64,000 nt of DNA. It comes from Cellulosimicrobium funkei (GTDB lineage: Bacteria > Actinomycetota > Actinomycetes > Actinomycetales > Cellulomonadaceae). A model generated the notes under the pieces. It was not told where the DNA came from. It made no database searches and saw only the letters and a list, made by a program, of their open reading frames with translations. The DNA lies in the NCBI RefSeq assembly GCF_001019615.1, contig NZ_JNBQ01000017.1:1-64000 (forward strand), written 5' to 3'. Positions 29,858 through 38,824 of this stretch are shown here, in pieces (the first letter of the stretch is position 1; every line of letters begins with the position of its first letter). Made by a program: the position numbers and the translations under genes.

Positions 29858-31396
29858 ATGGCGGACGGGTGGCCCGGCCGCGCGGAGACGTGGCTGGGGT
29901 CGTGGTTCTGGGCACCGGACTACGACGTGGCGCGCGAGGTGCTCCAGCGGGGCACGGGGGCGGTGCTGGTGGTGGCGTTCGTCGTGGTGGTGCGGCAGTG
30001 GCGGCCGCTGCTGGGCGAGCACGGGCTGCTGCCGGTGGGGGTGTTCGTGGCGCGCACGTCGTGGCGGGACGGGCCGAGCGTGCTGCGGCGGTGGTGCTCG
30101 GACCGGTTCGTGGTGGGGATGGCGTGGTGCGGCGTCGTGCTCGCGGGGCTGATCGTGGTGGGGGTGCCGCAGCGGGGCCCGTGGTGGGTGACGACGCTCG
30201 CGTTCCTGCTGCTGTGGGCGGCGTACCTGTCGGTGGTGAACGTCGGGCAGCGGTTCTACGGGTTCGGGTGGGAGTCGCTGCTGTGCGAGGTGACGTTCCT
30301 CGTGGGCTGGCTGGGGTCGTCGGGCGGGGGCGTCGCTCCCCCGGTGCTGGTGCTGCTGGCGGCCCGGTGGTGCCTGTTCCGGGTGGAGCTGGGTGCGGGG
30401 CTCATCAAGATCCGCGGCGACCGGGTCTGGCGGGACCTGACGGCGCTGGACTACCACCACGAGACGCAGCCGCTGCCCGGCCCGTTCTCGTGGCATGCGC
30501 ACCACCTGCCGCGGTGGTGGCACCGGGTGGAGGTGGCGGGCAACCACGTGACGCAGCTCGTGGTGCCGTTCGCGCTGTTCGCGCCGCAGCCGGTGGCGAG
30601 CGTCGCGGGAGGCGTCGTGGTGCTCACGCAGGCGTGGCTGCTGGTGACGGGGAACTTCGCGTGGCTGAACTGGCTGACGGTCGTGCTCGGGCTGGGGGTG
30701 GTGAGCGACGGCGCGTGGGCGGCGGTGGGGTCGTGGCTGGTGCCGGCGCTCGGGAGCGGCGAGCGGGTGCCCGACGGCGGGGCGGACCTGGGCGGCCCGG
30801 CCGCCCTGGTCGTGGCGGTGCTGGGGGTGTCGGCGCTGCTGCTCGCGCTGAGCGTGCGCCCGGCGCGCAACCTGGTCGCGCGTCGGCAGCTCATGAACGC
30901 GAGCTTCGAGCCGTTCCGGCTCGTCAACGCGTACGGGGCGTTCGGCTCCGTGTCCCGGCGGCGGGACGAGGTCGTGATCGAGGGATCGACTGCCCGTTCG
31001 CCCGGGCCGGACGACTGGGTCGAGTACGCGTTCCGCGGCAAGCCGGGCGAGGTCCACCGGCGACCGCCGCAGGTCGCGCCGTACCACCTGCGGCTCGACT
31101 GGCAGATGTGGTTCCTCGCGCTCGGGTCGCCGGGCACACGGTGGTTCGAGGTGCTGCTGCTCCGGCTCCTGGAGGCCGACCGCCCCACCCTGCGCCTGCT
31201 CGCCGCGGACCCGTTCGCGGACGACCCCGCCCGCCCGGCTCCGCGGTGGGTGCGGGCCCGCGTCTTCCGCTACCGGTACACGACGCGCGACGAGCGGCGG
31301 CGCTCGGGCGACTGGTGGGTGCGCGAGGAGCGCGGCACGCTCGTCGACCCGATCGACCTCGCCCGCCTGCGCCGCCTCGTCGGCCCAGAGGCCTGA
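29858..31396 (+). CDS. Lipase maturation factor-family membrane protein
   Basis: A 512-residue polytopic protein. A long run of membrane helices (about 35-325) includes GFGWESLLCEVTFLVGWLG and LFRVELGAGLIKIRGDRVWRDLTALDYHHETQPLP, the LMF1-domain signature. The C-terminal part has FEPFRLVNAYGAFGSVSR and EYAFRGKPGEVHRRPPQVAPYHLRLDWQMWF, also diagnostic. In vertebrates LMF1 helps fold lipases; bacterial members are widespread and unassigned. ATG 29858 follows TACCGT by six bases (all G), leaderless. Confidence 0.9.
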   Translation: MADGWPGRAETWLGSWFWAPDYDVAREVLQRGTGAVLVVAFVVVVRQWRPLLGEHGLLPVGVFVARTSWRDGPSVLRRWCSDRFVVGMAWCGVVLAGLIVVGVPQRGPWWVTTLAFLLLWAAYLSVVNVGQRFYGFGWESLLCEVTFLVGWLGSSGGGVAPPVLVLLAARWCLFRVELGAGLIKIRGDRVWRDLTALDYHHETQPLPGPFSWHAHHLPRWWHRVEVAGNHVTQLVVPFALFAPQPVASVAGGVVVLTQAWLLVTGNFAWLNWLTVVLGLGVVSDGAWAAVGSWLVPALGSGERVPDGGADLGGPAALVVAVLGVSALLLALSVRPARNLVARRQLMNASFEPFRLVNAYGAFGSVSRRRDEVVIEGSTARSPGPDDWVEYAFRGKPGEVHRRPPQVAPYHLRLDWQMWFLALGSPGTRWFEVLLLRLLEADRPTLRLLAADPFADDPARPAPRWVRARVFRYRYTTRDERRRSGDWWVREERGTLVDPIDLARLRRLVGPEA

Positions 31397-31416
31397 CGCG
31401 GGCCGCCCGCCCGCGT
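31396..31416. terminator. Hairpin between convergent LMF and YciO genes
   Basis: An 8-bp GC stem (31396-31403 with 31409-31416, loop 5) begins at the last base of the LMF stop codon and lies 10 bp from the end of the opposing gene. It could serve both. Confidence 0.5.
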
Positions 31417-31426
31417 GCGGCCTCCC

Positions 31427-32047
31427 CTACTCGAAGCGGGAGGGGTCGCCCGCGCCCGTGCGGACGACCTCGGGGGCGCCGTCGGAGAAGTCCACGACCG
31501 TCGTCGGCTCGCTCCCCCGCTCGCCGCCGTCGACGACGGCGTCGACGACGTGGTCGAGCTCCTCCTTGATCGCCCACCCGTCGGTGAGCGCCTCCGTCGA
31601 TCCCGGGAGGATGAGCGAGCTCGACAGGATCGGCTCGCCGAGCGCGGCCACGATGGCCTGGGCGACCGTGTCGTCGGGGATGCGCACACCGACGGTCTTC
31701 TTCTTGGGGTGGGCGAGGCGCCGCGGCACCTCGGACGTCGCGCGCAGGATGAACGTGTACGGGCCGGGCGTGGCGGCCTTGATGGAGCGGAACGCGGAGT
31801 TGTCGACCATGACGAAGTGGCCGAGCTGCGCGAAGTCCGCGCACACGAGCGTGAAGTGGTGCCGGTCGTCGAGGTGCCGGATCCGGCGGATGCGGTCGGC
31901 GCCCTCGCGGTCGTCCATGCGGCAGCCCAGGGCGTAGCCGGAGTCCGTCGGGTAGGCGACGAGCCCACCGTCCTCGAGGAGGGCGACGACCTGCGCGATC
32001 GCGCGCGGCTGCGGGTTGTCGGGATGCACGTCGAGGTAGCGGGCCAT
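31427..32047 (-). CDS. YciO/Sua5-family L-threonylcarbamoyladenylate synthase-like protein
   Basis: A 206-residue YrdC-fold protein. LVAYPTDSGYALGC (about 29-42) and RIRHLDDRHHFTLVCADFAQLGHF are the nucleotide/threonine pocket; PGPYTFILRATSEVPRRL and PKKKTVGVRIPDD are conserved. It is closer to E. coli YciO than to the essential TsaC/Sua5, so a role in tRNA t6A synthesis is possible but not assured. TAGGCT (32054-32059) sits six bases before the ATG, implying a leaderless transcript. Confidence 0.88.
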   Translation of the reverse strand: MARYLDVHPDNPQPRAIAQVVALLEDGGLVAYPTDSGYALGCRMDDREGADRIRRIRHLDDRHHFTLVCADFAQLGHFVMVDNSAFRSIKAATPGPYTFILRATSEVPRRLAHPKKKTVGVRIPDDTVAQAIVAALGEPILSSSLILPGSTEALTDGWAIKEELDHVVDAVVDGGERGSEPTTVVDFSDGAPEVVRTGAGDPSRFE

Positions 32048-32129
32048 GTCCCGAGCCTAGGCCCGTCCCCCGCGCGGGCCCGGCGCTCGTGCCCGGCGTG
32101 CCGTGTCCGCGACCGCGACACGACCCGAG

Positions 32130-33110
32130 CTACCCCGGCAGGTGCGCGGCCACCCGGCGCAGCTCCGCCGGGCTCGCGTTGCCGCCCGAGCACACGACGC
32201 CGACCCGACGGCCGGCGAACCGCTCCGGGTCGGCGAGCACGGCCGCGAGCGCCGTGGCGCCCGCGCCCTCGGCGACCGTGTGCGCGGCGGTGAGGTAGAG
32301 CGCCGCGGCGCGGTCGATCGCGTCGTCGTCGACGAGGACGAAGTCGGCGAGGTGCTCGCGCAGCATCGCCTGGGTGAGGGCGAAGCCGGTGCCGGTCGCC
32401 AGCCCCTCGGCCCGCGAGGTGTTGGGCCGCGCGAGGAGGTCTCGGGCGCGCCAGGAGTCGTGCGCGGCCGGCGAGGCGGCGGACTGGACGGCGACCACGT
32501 CGAGGTCGGGTGCGAGCGCGTGGGCGACGAGGCATGCGGCCGCGGCGCCGCTGCCCCCGCCGACGGGCACGACGAGCACGTCGAGGTCCGGTGCGCGTTC
32601 GAGGAGCTCGAGGTACGCGGTCGCGACGCCGGCGACGAGGAGCGGCTCGTTGGCGGCGCTGACGAGCCGGGACCCGTCGTCGGCCGCGAGCGCCGTGGCG
32701 TGCTCGCGCGCGTCGTCGAAGGTGCTGCCGGCGAGGACGAGGCGGGCGCCGAGGTCGCGGACGGCGTCGGCCTTGGTGGGGTTGGGGCTCGTGGGCATGA
32801 CGATGGTGCAGGGGGCGGCGGCGGTGCGGGCGGCGTAGGCGACGGCCTGTGCGTGGTTGCCGGTGGAGAACGCGGTGACGCCGCGGGCGCGTTCGTCGGG
32901 CGTGAGGCGCTGGAGGAGGTTGAGGGCGCCGCGGAGCTTGAACGCGCCGGTGGGCTGGAGGTTCTCGTGCTTGACGACGACGTGGGCGCGGGTGGCGTGG
33001 TCGAGGGCGGCGTAGGTGCGCGTCGGGGTGGGGTCGAGGTGTGCGGCGAGGAGGCGGCGGGCGTCGAGGACGTCGCGCATCGTGGGCGGGGCGAGGTCGG
33101 CGGGGGCCAT
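32130..33110 (-). CDS. PLP-dependent threonine/serine dehydratase family enzyme
   Basis: A 326-residue fold-type II PLP enzyme. The Schiff-base lysine is in NLQPTGAFKLRGALN (about 50-64), the phosphate loop is VVPVGGGSGAAAA, and FSTGNHAQAVAYAA binds the substrate carboxylate. It lacks the C-terminal ACT regulatory domain of IlvA, so it is a short catabolic-type threonine/serine dehydratase or racemase-like enzyme. ATG 33110 is chosen because an upstream in-frame start would put the LysR operator inside the gene. It is divergent from, and probably controlled by, the adjacent LysR protein. Confidence 0.87.
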   Translation of the reverse strand: MAPADLAPPTMRDVLDARRLLAAHLDPTPTRTYAALDHATRAHVVVKHENLQPTGAFKLRGALNLLQRLTPDERARGVTAFSTGNHAQAVAYAARTAAAPCTIVMPTSPNPTKADAVRDLGARLVLAGSTFDDAREHATALAADDGSRLVSAANEPLLVAGVATAYLELLERAPDLDVLVVPVGGGSGAAAACLVAHALAPDLDVVAVQSAASPAAHDSWRARDLLARPNTSRAEGLATGTGFALTQAMLREHLADFVLVDDDAIDRAAALYLTAAHTVAEGAGATALAAVLADPERFAGRRVGVVCSGGNASPAELRRVAAHLPG

Positions 33111-33135
33111 GCGTCCACGGTGCCGCGCGCCGTCC

Positions 33136-33182
33136 CATAGGTCCAATGCCTGTTCTGAGTGGATCGATCGATCGGACCTATG
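33136..33182. promoter_or_regulatory. LysR operator in divergent promoter region
   Basis: CATAGGTCC (33136-33144) and GGACCTATG (33174-33182) form a perfect 9-bp inverted repeat, 29 bp apart, midway between the dehydratase and lysR starts. The spacing suits two turns plus occupancy by a LysR dimer pair. Confidence 0.6.
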
Positions 33183-33204
33183 CTTCGTCGGTGAGGAAGT
33201 CGAG

Positions 33205-34113
33205 ATGGACCTGACGCGGCTGCGTGTGCTGGCGGCCGTGGCGCGCGAGGGGTCGGTGACGGCGGCGGCGCGGTCGCTGCACTATGCGCAGCCGTCGGTG
33301 AGCCACCACCTGGCGCGGCTGGAGGCGGAGGTGGGCGTGCCGCTGCTGGAGCGGCACGGGCGCGGGGTGCGTCTGACGGCGGCCGGGCGGCTCCTCGCCG
33401 CGCGGGCGGAGGAGATCCTGGGGCGCGTGGGCGCGGCTCGCGACGAGCTGGACGCGCTGGTGTCGCTCTCGGCAGGCCGGGTGCGCCTGGCGGCGTTCCC
33501 GTCGGCGCTGGCGACGCTGGTGCCCGACGTCGTGGCTCGGCTCGCGCGGGACCATCCGGGCCTGGGCGTGGGGCTCGTGGAGGCGGAGCCGCCGGAGGCG
33601 CTGGACGCGTTGCGGCGCGGCGCGACGGACGTGGCGCTGGTGTTCGAGCACGACCGCTCCCCCGTGGACGTGGAGGGTCTGCGCGCGGTGCCGGTGCTCG
33701 CCGAGGAGCTGTTCCTCGTGCGGGCGGCGGTCGACGCGGCACCCACGGGCGGGGGCGGGAGCGCGCCGGGTGCGGACCCCGTGCTCGACGACCTCGCCCC
33801 GCTGGCGGAGGCGGCGTGGATCGCGGGCTGCGAGCGGTGCCGCGCCGACCTGGTGGGCCGGTGCGAGCGGGCGGGCTTCACCCCACGGGTCGCGTTCGAG
33901 ACGGACGACTACGTCGCGGTCCAGTCCCTCGTGGCGGCCGGGGTCGGGGTCTCGCTCCTGCCGGCCCTGGCGCTGCGCGCCCACCGCGACCCCCGGGTGC
34001 GGACGGACGCCCTGCCCGGGGCGGCGCGCCGGGTGCTCGCGGTCACGTACGGGGAGCGGCCCTCCCCCGGTGCGGCGGCCGTCGTCGACGGTCTGGTGCG
34101 CGCCGCGGGGTGA
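33205..34113 (+). CDS. LysR-family transcriptional regulator
   Basis: A 302-residue LTTR with the usual N-terminal winged helix (LTRLRVLAAVAREGSVTAAARSLHYAQPSVSHHLARLEAEVG, about 3-45) and an effector-binding domain, here with a Gly-rich insert and a CERCRADLVGRCERAG segment holding three cysteines. It presumably senses an amino acid or derivative and controls the divergent dehydratase through the operator at 33136-33182. The ATG follows a GTGAGGAAG ribosome-binding sequence. Confidence 0.9.
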   Translation: MDLTRLRVLAAVAREGSVTAAARSLHYAQPSVSHHLARLEAEVGVPLLERHGRGVRLTAAGRLLAARAEEILGRVGAARDELDALVSLSAGRVRLAAFPSALATLVPDVVARLARDHPGLGVGLVEAEPPEALDALRRGATDVALVFEHDRSPVDVEGLRAVPVLAEELFLVRAAVDAAPTGGGGSAPGADPVLDDLAPLAEAAWIAGCERCRADLVGRCERAGFTPRVAFETDDYVAVQSLVAAGVGVSLLPALALRAHRDPRVRTDALPGAARRVLAVTYGERPSPGAAAVVDGLVRAAG

Positions 34114-34161
34114 GGTCGCGGCGCGGGTGCGCTCCCCGGGCACGCGTGGCACGCTCGCCTC

Positions 34162-35283
34162 GTGCCGCAGAACACGACCCAGGGGACCGGCGCGAGCATC
34201 GCCGTGCCGGCCGACGTGCCCGAGCCGCAGCCCGTGCTGGGCGGGCTCACCGAGTCCGCGGTGTTCCTCGTCGTCAGCGCCACGGGATCGCCCGGGTCGC
34301 GTGCCCGCCTGCTGGACGTCGCGGCGTCGGTGAACGACCTCGTGCGCGCGGTCGGGTTCCGCCAGTCGGCCGCGGGGCTGACGTGCGTCGTCGGCCTGGG
34401 CGCGGCGTTCTGGGACGCGGTGCGCCCGCCCGGGGCGCCGCGGCCCGAGGGGCTCCACCCGTTCCGGGCCGTGCAGGGCGCCGTGCACGACGCGCCGTCC
34501 ACCCCCGGCGACGTGCTGTTCCACGTCCGCGCCGACCGGGCCGACCTCACGTTCGAGCTGACCCGGCAGGTCATGGCCGCGCTCGGCGACGCGGTGCGCG
34601 TCGACGACCACGTGACGGGCTTCCGCTACTTCGACTCGCGCGACCTGCTCGGCTTCGTCGACGGCACCGAGAACCCGACGGGACGGTCGGCCGCAGGCGC
34701 CGCGATCATCGCGGACGGGCCCTTCGCGGGCGGGAGCCACGTCGTGGTGCAGAGGTACGTGCACGACCTCGCGGCGTGGGGCGCGCTGCCCGTCGAGGCG
34801 CAGGAGCGCATCATCGGGCGGACCAAGCTCGACGACGTCGAGCTAGCGGACGACGTGCAGCCCCCGGACTCGCACGTCTCGCTCAACACGATCGTCGACG
34901 ACGACGGCACCGAGCGCGACGTCCTGCGCGACAACATGGCGTTCGGCGACCCGTCCACGGGCGAGTTCGGCACCTACTACATCGCGTACGCCGCGGACGT
35001 CGGCGTCGTGGAGCGCATGCTGGACAACATGTTCGTGGGGAACCCGCCGGGCCGGTACGACCACATCCTCGACGTGTCCACGGCGCTGACGGGGACGTCG
35101 TTCTTCGTCCCCTCGCTCGACCTGCTCGAGTCCCTGGCCGACGACGCCCCGGACGACCTCGGCCAGGACACGCCCGCCGACCCGGGTCCCGCGACCGCGG
35201 AACCCGCCGCACCCCCCGCACCCGCCACCACCGCGCCCGTCGGTTCGCTCGCGATCGGGTCGCTGAAGGGAGAGCCGTCGTGA
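34162..35283 (+). CDS. DyP-type peroxidase with encapsulin targeting peptide
   Basis: A 373-residue dye-decolorising heme peroxidase, subclass B-like. GFVDGTENP (about 164-172) holds the distal aspartate, DSHVSLN (His about 238) is the likely proximal heme ligand, and LRDNMAFG (Arg about 256) the distal arginine. After a disordered Pro/Ala linker (about 328-360) the protein ends GSLAIGSLKGEPS, an encapsulin cargo-loading peptide. It should be packaged in the shell encoded next. No signal peptide is present. The start is GTG 34162; the stop overlaps the encapsulin GTG (GTGA). Confidence 0.95.
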   Translation: MPQNTTQGTGASIAVPADVPEPQPVLGGLTESAVFLVVSATGSPGSRARLLDVAASVNDLVRAVGFRQSAAGLTCVVGLGAAFWDAVRPPGAPRPEGLHPFRAVQGAVHDAPSTPGDVLFHVRADRADLTFELTRQVMAALGDAVRVDDHVTGFRYFDSRDLLGFVDGTENPTGRSAAGAAIIADGPFAGGSHVVVQRYVHDLAAWGALPVEAQERIIGRTKLDDVELADDVQPPDSHVSLNTIVDDDGTERDVLRDNMAFGDPSTGEFGTYYIAYAADVGVVERMLDNMFVGNPPGRYDHILDVSTALTGTSFFVPSLDLLESLADDAPDDLGQDTPADPGPATAEPAAPPAPATTAPVGSLAIGSLKGEPS

Positions 35284-36140
35284 GCACCTCGGAACCGGAC
35301 CTGGGCTCGGTCGTCCCCACGAGCGGCGCCGGCGCGCCCGGGGACTCGAACCTGCACCGCTGGCTCGCGCCCGTCACCGACGCGGCGTGGGAGGAGATCG
35401 CCGACGAGGCGCGGCGCACGTTCGTGCGCAACGTCGCCGGGCGGCGCGTGGTCGACGTGACGGGCCCGCTCGGCTTCGGCACGGCGTCCGCCCGCACGGG
35501 CCACGTCACCGACGTCGAGGCGCCGCACGACGGCATCCGGGCGCGCCTGCGCGACGTCGTGCCGCTCGTCGAGCTCCAGGTGCCGTTCACGGTGTCCCGG
35601 CAGGCGGTCGACGACGTCGCGCGAGGCTCCAAGGACTCGGACTGGCAGCCCGTCAAGGACGCGGCCACCGCGCTCGCACGCGCCGAGGACCGCGCCGTGT
35701 TCGAGGGGTACGCGGCCGCCGGGATCCGCGGCATCGGTCCCGGGTCGGACAACCCCCCGATCGCGGTCCCCACCGACCCGCGCGACCTGCCGGACGCCGT
35801 CGCCGCCGCGCAGACCGAGCTGCGGCTCGCGGGCGTGGAGGGCCCGTACGCGCTCGTGCTCGACGCCGACCTGTACACCGCGGTGTCCGAGACCCGCGAC
35901 CACGGGTACCCGATCCGCGAGCAGCTCGAGCGCATGGTGCAGCGCGACATCGTGTGGGCGCCCGCGCTGCGCGGCGGCTACCTGCTCACCACGCGCGGCG
36001 GGGACCACGAGCTGACGATCGGGCAGGACGTGTCCATCGGCTACCTCGACCACACCGCCGACGAGGTGCGCCTCTACCTGCTCGCCTCGCTCACGTTCCA
36101 GACCTACACCGCCGAGGCGTCCGTCCACCTCACGCGCTGA
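35280..36140 (+). CDS. Family 1 encapsulin shell protein
   Basis: A 286-residue HK97-fold shell protein: LHRWLAPVTDAAWEEIADEARRTFVRNVAGRRVVDVTGPLG is the N-terminal helix and cargo-binding face, and SIGYLDHTADEVRLYLLASLTFQTYTAEA the C-terminal strands. It self-assembles into a nanocompartment that would hold the DyP peroxidase of the overlapping upstream gene. Family members usually begin within two or three residues of the LHR motif; this one has about 22 extra Ser/Gly/Pro-rich residues before it, which would point into the lumen. GTG 35280 is the only start compatible with the 4-bp overlap. Confidence 0.94.
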   Translation: MSTSEPDLGSVVPTSGAGAPGDSNLHRWLAPVTDAAWEEIADEARRTFVRNVAGRRVVDVTGPLGFGTASARTGHVTDVEAPHDGIRARLRDVVPLVELQVPFTVSRQAVDDVARGSKDSDWQPVKDAATALARAEDRAVFEGYAAAGIRGIGPGSDNPPIAVPTDPRDLPDAVAAAQTELRLAGVEGPYALVLDADLYTAVSETRDHGYPIREQLERMVQRDIVWAPALRGGYLLTTRGGDHELTIGQDVSIGYLDHTADEVRLYLLASLTFQTYTAEASVHLTR

Positions 36141-36183
36141 CCCGCGTCCCGGGCTCGCGCCGGCCGGCTCCTCCGCCGCCCGC

Positions 36184-37038
36184 TCAGCCCGGGAGGACGA
36201 CGGCGGGCGCCGCGAGCACGAGCAGCACGACGCACACGCCCGCCACCGCCATCGACAGCGCGAACGGGGCGCGGCTGCGCGGTCGCACCACGCCCACGAC
36301 CCCGGCGGCGACCGCGAGCCCGACGGCGGCCCCGCCCAGGGCCGCGCGCGCGGCGTCCGGCGCACCGGGCGGAGCGAGCACGACGAGCACCGCGGCGACG
36401 CCGAGCAGCACGGGGGCGAGCACGCTGCTCGCGCGCCGCCCGAGCCGGTGCGGCAGGCCCCGCACCCCGGTCGCGGCGTCGTCCTCGAGGTCCGGCAGCG
36501 TGTTCGCGACGTGCGCGCCCACGCCCAGCAGCGCCGCGGCCCCCACCGCCCACGGCGCGGGCCGGCCGTCCCCGGGCGCGGCGAGCACGACGAACACCGC
36601 CAGCAGGCCGAAGGAGAGCGCGTACGGGGCCCACGACCACCACGTCGCCTTGAGCAGCGCGTTGTAGGACCACGCGCTCGCGACCGCGACGACGTGCACC
36701 AGCCCCGGCACCACGCCCGTCGCGAGCGAGAGCACCACGCACGCGCCGAGGGCCACGAGCGCCGCCGTGCGCAGGGCCGCGGGCGTGACGAGACCGGTCA
36801 CGACGGGCTTGTCGGCGCGCCCGACCGCGAGGTCGCGGCGCGCGTCGAGCCAGTCGTTGCTCCACCCGACCGAGAGCTGGCCGGCGAGGACCGCGAGCGC
36901 GACGAGCGTCGTCGTGCGAGCGCCGGCACCGATCCCGGCCGAGAGCGCGAGCGCGAACGCGGTGACCATCACGGTCGGCGGGAAGTGGCTCGCGACGACG
37001 AGCCCCCGCACGAGCCCCCGCGGGCGACCGGTCACCAT
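36184..37038 (-). CDS. UbiA-family prenyltransferase
   Basis: A 284-residue polytopic enzyme with eight to nine membrane helices. Both Asp-rich motifs are present: NDWLDARRDLAVGRADKP (about 62-79) and DLEDDAATG (about 184-192), which bind Mg2+-prenyl diphosphate. It would prenylate an aromatic acceptor; beside a type III PKS, a methyltransferase and an FAD oxidoreductase, that acceptor is likely the PKS product. ATG 37038 lies six bases from TAGGTT (37045-37050). It is divergent from the PKS operon and so has its own promoter. Confidence 0.88.
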   Translation of the reverse strand: MVTGRPRGLVRGLVVASHFPPTVMVTAFALALSAGIGAGARTTTLVALAVLAGQLSVGWSNDWLDARRDLAVGRADKPVVTGLVTPAALRTAALVALGACVVLSLATGVVPGLVHVVAVASAWSYNALLKATWWSWAPYALSFGLLAVFVVLAAPGDGRPAPWAVGAAALLGVGAHVANTLPDLEDDAATGVRGLPHRLGRRASSVLAPVLLGVAAVLVVLAPPGAPDAARAALGGAAVGLAVAAGVVGVVRPRSRAPFALSMAVAGVCVVLLVLAAPAVVLPG

Positions 37039-37145
37039 GGCGGCAACCTAGCCCGCCGGCGGGCCCCGCGCCCGGCACCGGAGCCGTGTCCGCCATCGGC
37101 CCCCTCCCCCGCGCGGGCCGACCGGGCCGGTGGGACGATGCGGGC

Positions 37146-38282
37146 ATGTCGCGCGTCGTCGCCGTCGGGACCTCGCTTCCCGACCATGCGTACCGCCAGG
37201 ACGAGATCTCCCGGGTCACGAGCGAGCTGCTCACCGACGACCCGGTGCGCCGTGCGCTCACGCGCCGCCTGCACGCCCACGCGGGCGTGGAGACCCGTCA
37301 CCTCGCGCTGCCGATCGAGGACTACGGCGGGCTGTCGTTCGGCTCGGCCAACGACACGTTCCTCGCTCTCGGCACCGACCTCGCGGAGCGCGCCTGCCGG
37401 GCCGCGCTCGACGACGCGGGGCTGGGCGCGGACGAGGTGGACCACGTCGTCCTGACGACCGTCACGGGCGTCGGCGCGCCCACGCTCGACGTCCTCGTGG
37501 CCGCCCGGCTCGGCCTGCGCACCGACGTGCGACGCACCCCGTCGTTCGGGTGGGGCTGCGCCGGGGGCGCGGCGGGGCTCGCCCGCGCGGACGACCTGCT
37601 GCGCGGGCGGCCGCGCGACGTCGCGCTCCTCGTCGCGGTCGAGCTGTGCTCCCTCACGCTGCAGCGCGGCGACCCCTCGACGGCGAACCTCGTCGCGTCG
37701 GGCCTGTTCGGCGACGGCGCGGCCGCGGCCGTCCTCGTGGGCGACGAGCACCCGCTCGCGCGGCGCCCCGGCCCGTACGGGCGGGCCGCGCGCGACGGCG
37801 GGCGGGCGCGCGGGGCGCGCGTCGTCGACTCCCGCTCGCACCTGCACCCGGGCACGACGGGCGACCTGGGGTGGCGCGTGGGCGACACGGGGTTCGAGAT
37901 CGTGCTGTCCGCGCGCCTGCCGGAGCTCATCGGGGCGCACCTGCTCGGGGACGTCAAGGCGCTCCTCGCCGAGCACGACCTCGAGCCGGCCGACGTCGGC
38001 GCCTGGGTCGTGCACGCGGGCGGCCCGCGCGTCCTGGACGCCGTGCGCGACGCGCTGGGGCTGGCGGAGGAGGACCTCGCGCTGAGCCGTGCCTCGCTGC
38101 GCGAGGTCGGGAACCTGTCGTCCGCGTCCGTGCTGCACGTGCTCGCCGCGACGCTCGGACGCGACCGCACGCCGTCCGGCACGCCCGCCGTCCTCATGGC
38201 CTTCGGCCCCGGGGTCAGCACCGAGCTCGTGCTCCTGCGCCTCGACGGTCGCGGGGCGCCGCGGTCGGGGGCACGCGGATGA
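37146..38282 (+). CDS. Type III polyketide synthase
   Basis: A 378-residue chalcone/stilbene-synthase-like enzyme. The catalytic triad is visible: Cys138 in SFGWGCAGGAAGL, His290 in VVHAGGPRVLDAV and Asn323 in REVGNLSSASVLHVL. Such enzymes in actinobacteria extend fatty acyl or other starters with malonyl-CoA to give alkylresorcinols or alkylpyrones. ATG 37146 gives the family length; its stop overlaps the methyltransferase ATG by 4 bp. The set PKS, methyltransferase, FAD oxidoreductase and UbiA recalls the agq cluster for alkyl-dihydrogeranyl-methoxyhydroquinones of Actinoplanes. Confidence 0.92.
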   Translation: MSRVVAVGTSLPDHAYRQDEISRVTSELLTDDPVRRALTRRLHAHAGVETRHLALPIEDYGGLSFGSANDTFLALGTDLAERACRAALDDAGLGADEVDHVVLTTVTGVGAPTLDVLVAARLGLRTDVRRTPSFGWGCAGGAAGLARADDLLRGRPRDVALLVAVELCSLTLQRGDPSTANLVASGLFGDGAAAAVLVGDEHPLARRPGPYGRAARDGGRARGARVVDSRSHLHPGTTGDLGWRVGDTGFEIVLSARLPELIGAHLLGDVKALLAEHDLEPADVGAWVVHAGGPRVLDAVRDALGLAEEDLALSRASLREVGNLSSASVLHVLAATLGRDRTPSGTPAVLMAFGPGVSTELVLLRLDGRGAPRSGARG

Positions 38283-38824
38283 GCCTCGCCTGGTACGTCG
38301 TGCTCGTCGGCGCCACCGCCGTCGAGCGGCTCGCGGAGCTGGTCGTGTCCGCGCGCAACGCCCGCTGGTCCTTCGCGCGCGGCGGCGTCGAGTCGGGCCG
38401 GGGGCACTTCCCCGCCATGGTCGCCCTGCACACCGGCCTGCTCGTCGCGTGCGTGGCCGAGGCGTGGCTCGCCGACCGGCCGTTCCTGCCCTGGCTGGGC
38501 TGGCCCATGCTCGTCCTCGTGCTCGCGAGCCAGGGCCTGCGCTGGTGGTGCATCGCGACGCTCGGCCCACGGTGGAACACGCGCGTCATCGTCGTGCCCG
38601 GGCTCCCGCTCGTGGCGCGGGGCCCGTACCGGTGGCTGCGCCACCCCAACTACGTCGCGGTCGTCGTCGAGGGCGTCGCCCTCCCCCTGGTGCACTCGTG
38701 CTGGGTCACGGCGCTCGCCTTCACCGTCCTCAACGCCGTGCTCCTGGCGCGGTTCCGCATCCCCGCCGAGGAGCGCGCGCTCGCGCTCGCCACCGCGGGC
38801 GGGCCCCGCCCGGCGTCGTCGTGA
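38279..38824 (+). CDS. Isoprenylcysteine carboxyl methyltransferase-family protein
   Basis: A 181-residue membrane protein with about four helices and the ICMT/PEMT C-terminal signature GPYRWLRHPNYVAVVVEGVALPLV (about 115-138) followed by RIPAEERAL. It should use SAM in the membrane. Beside a type III PKS it most likely O-methylates a phenolic lipid, as the agq methyltransferase does, and not a prenylated protein. It overlaps its neighbours by 4 bp on both sides. Confidence 0.88.
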   Translation: MSLAWYVVLVGATAVERLAELVVSARNARWSFARGGVESGRGHFPAMVALHTGLLVACVAEAWLADRPFLPWLGWPMLVLVLASQGLRWWCIATLGPRWNTRVIVVPGLPLVARGPYRWLRHPNYVAVVVEGVALPLVHSCWVTALAFTVLNAVLLARFRIPAEERALALATAGGPRPASS

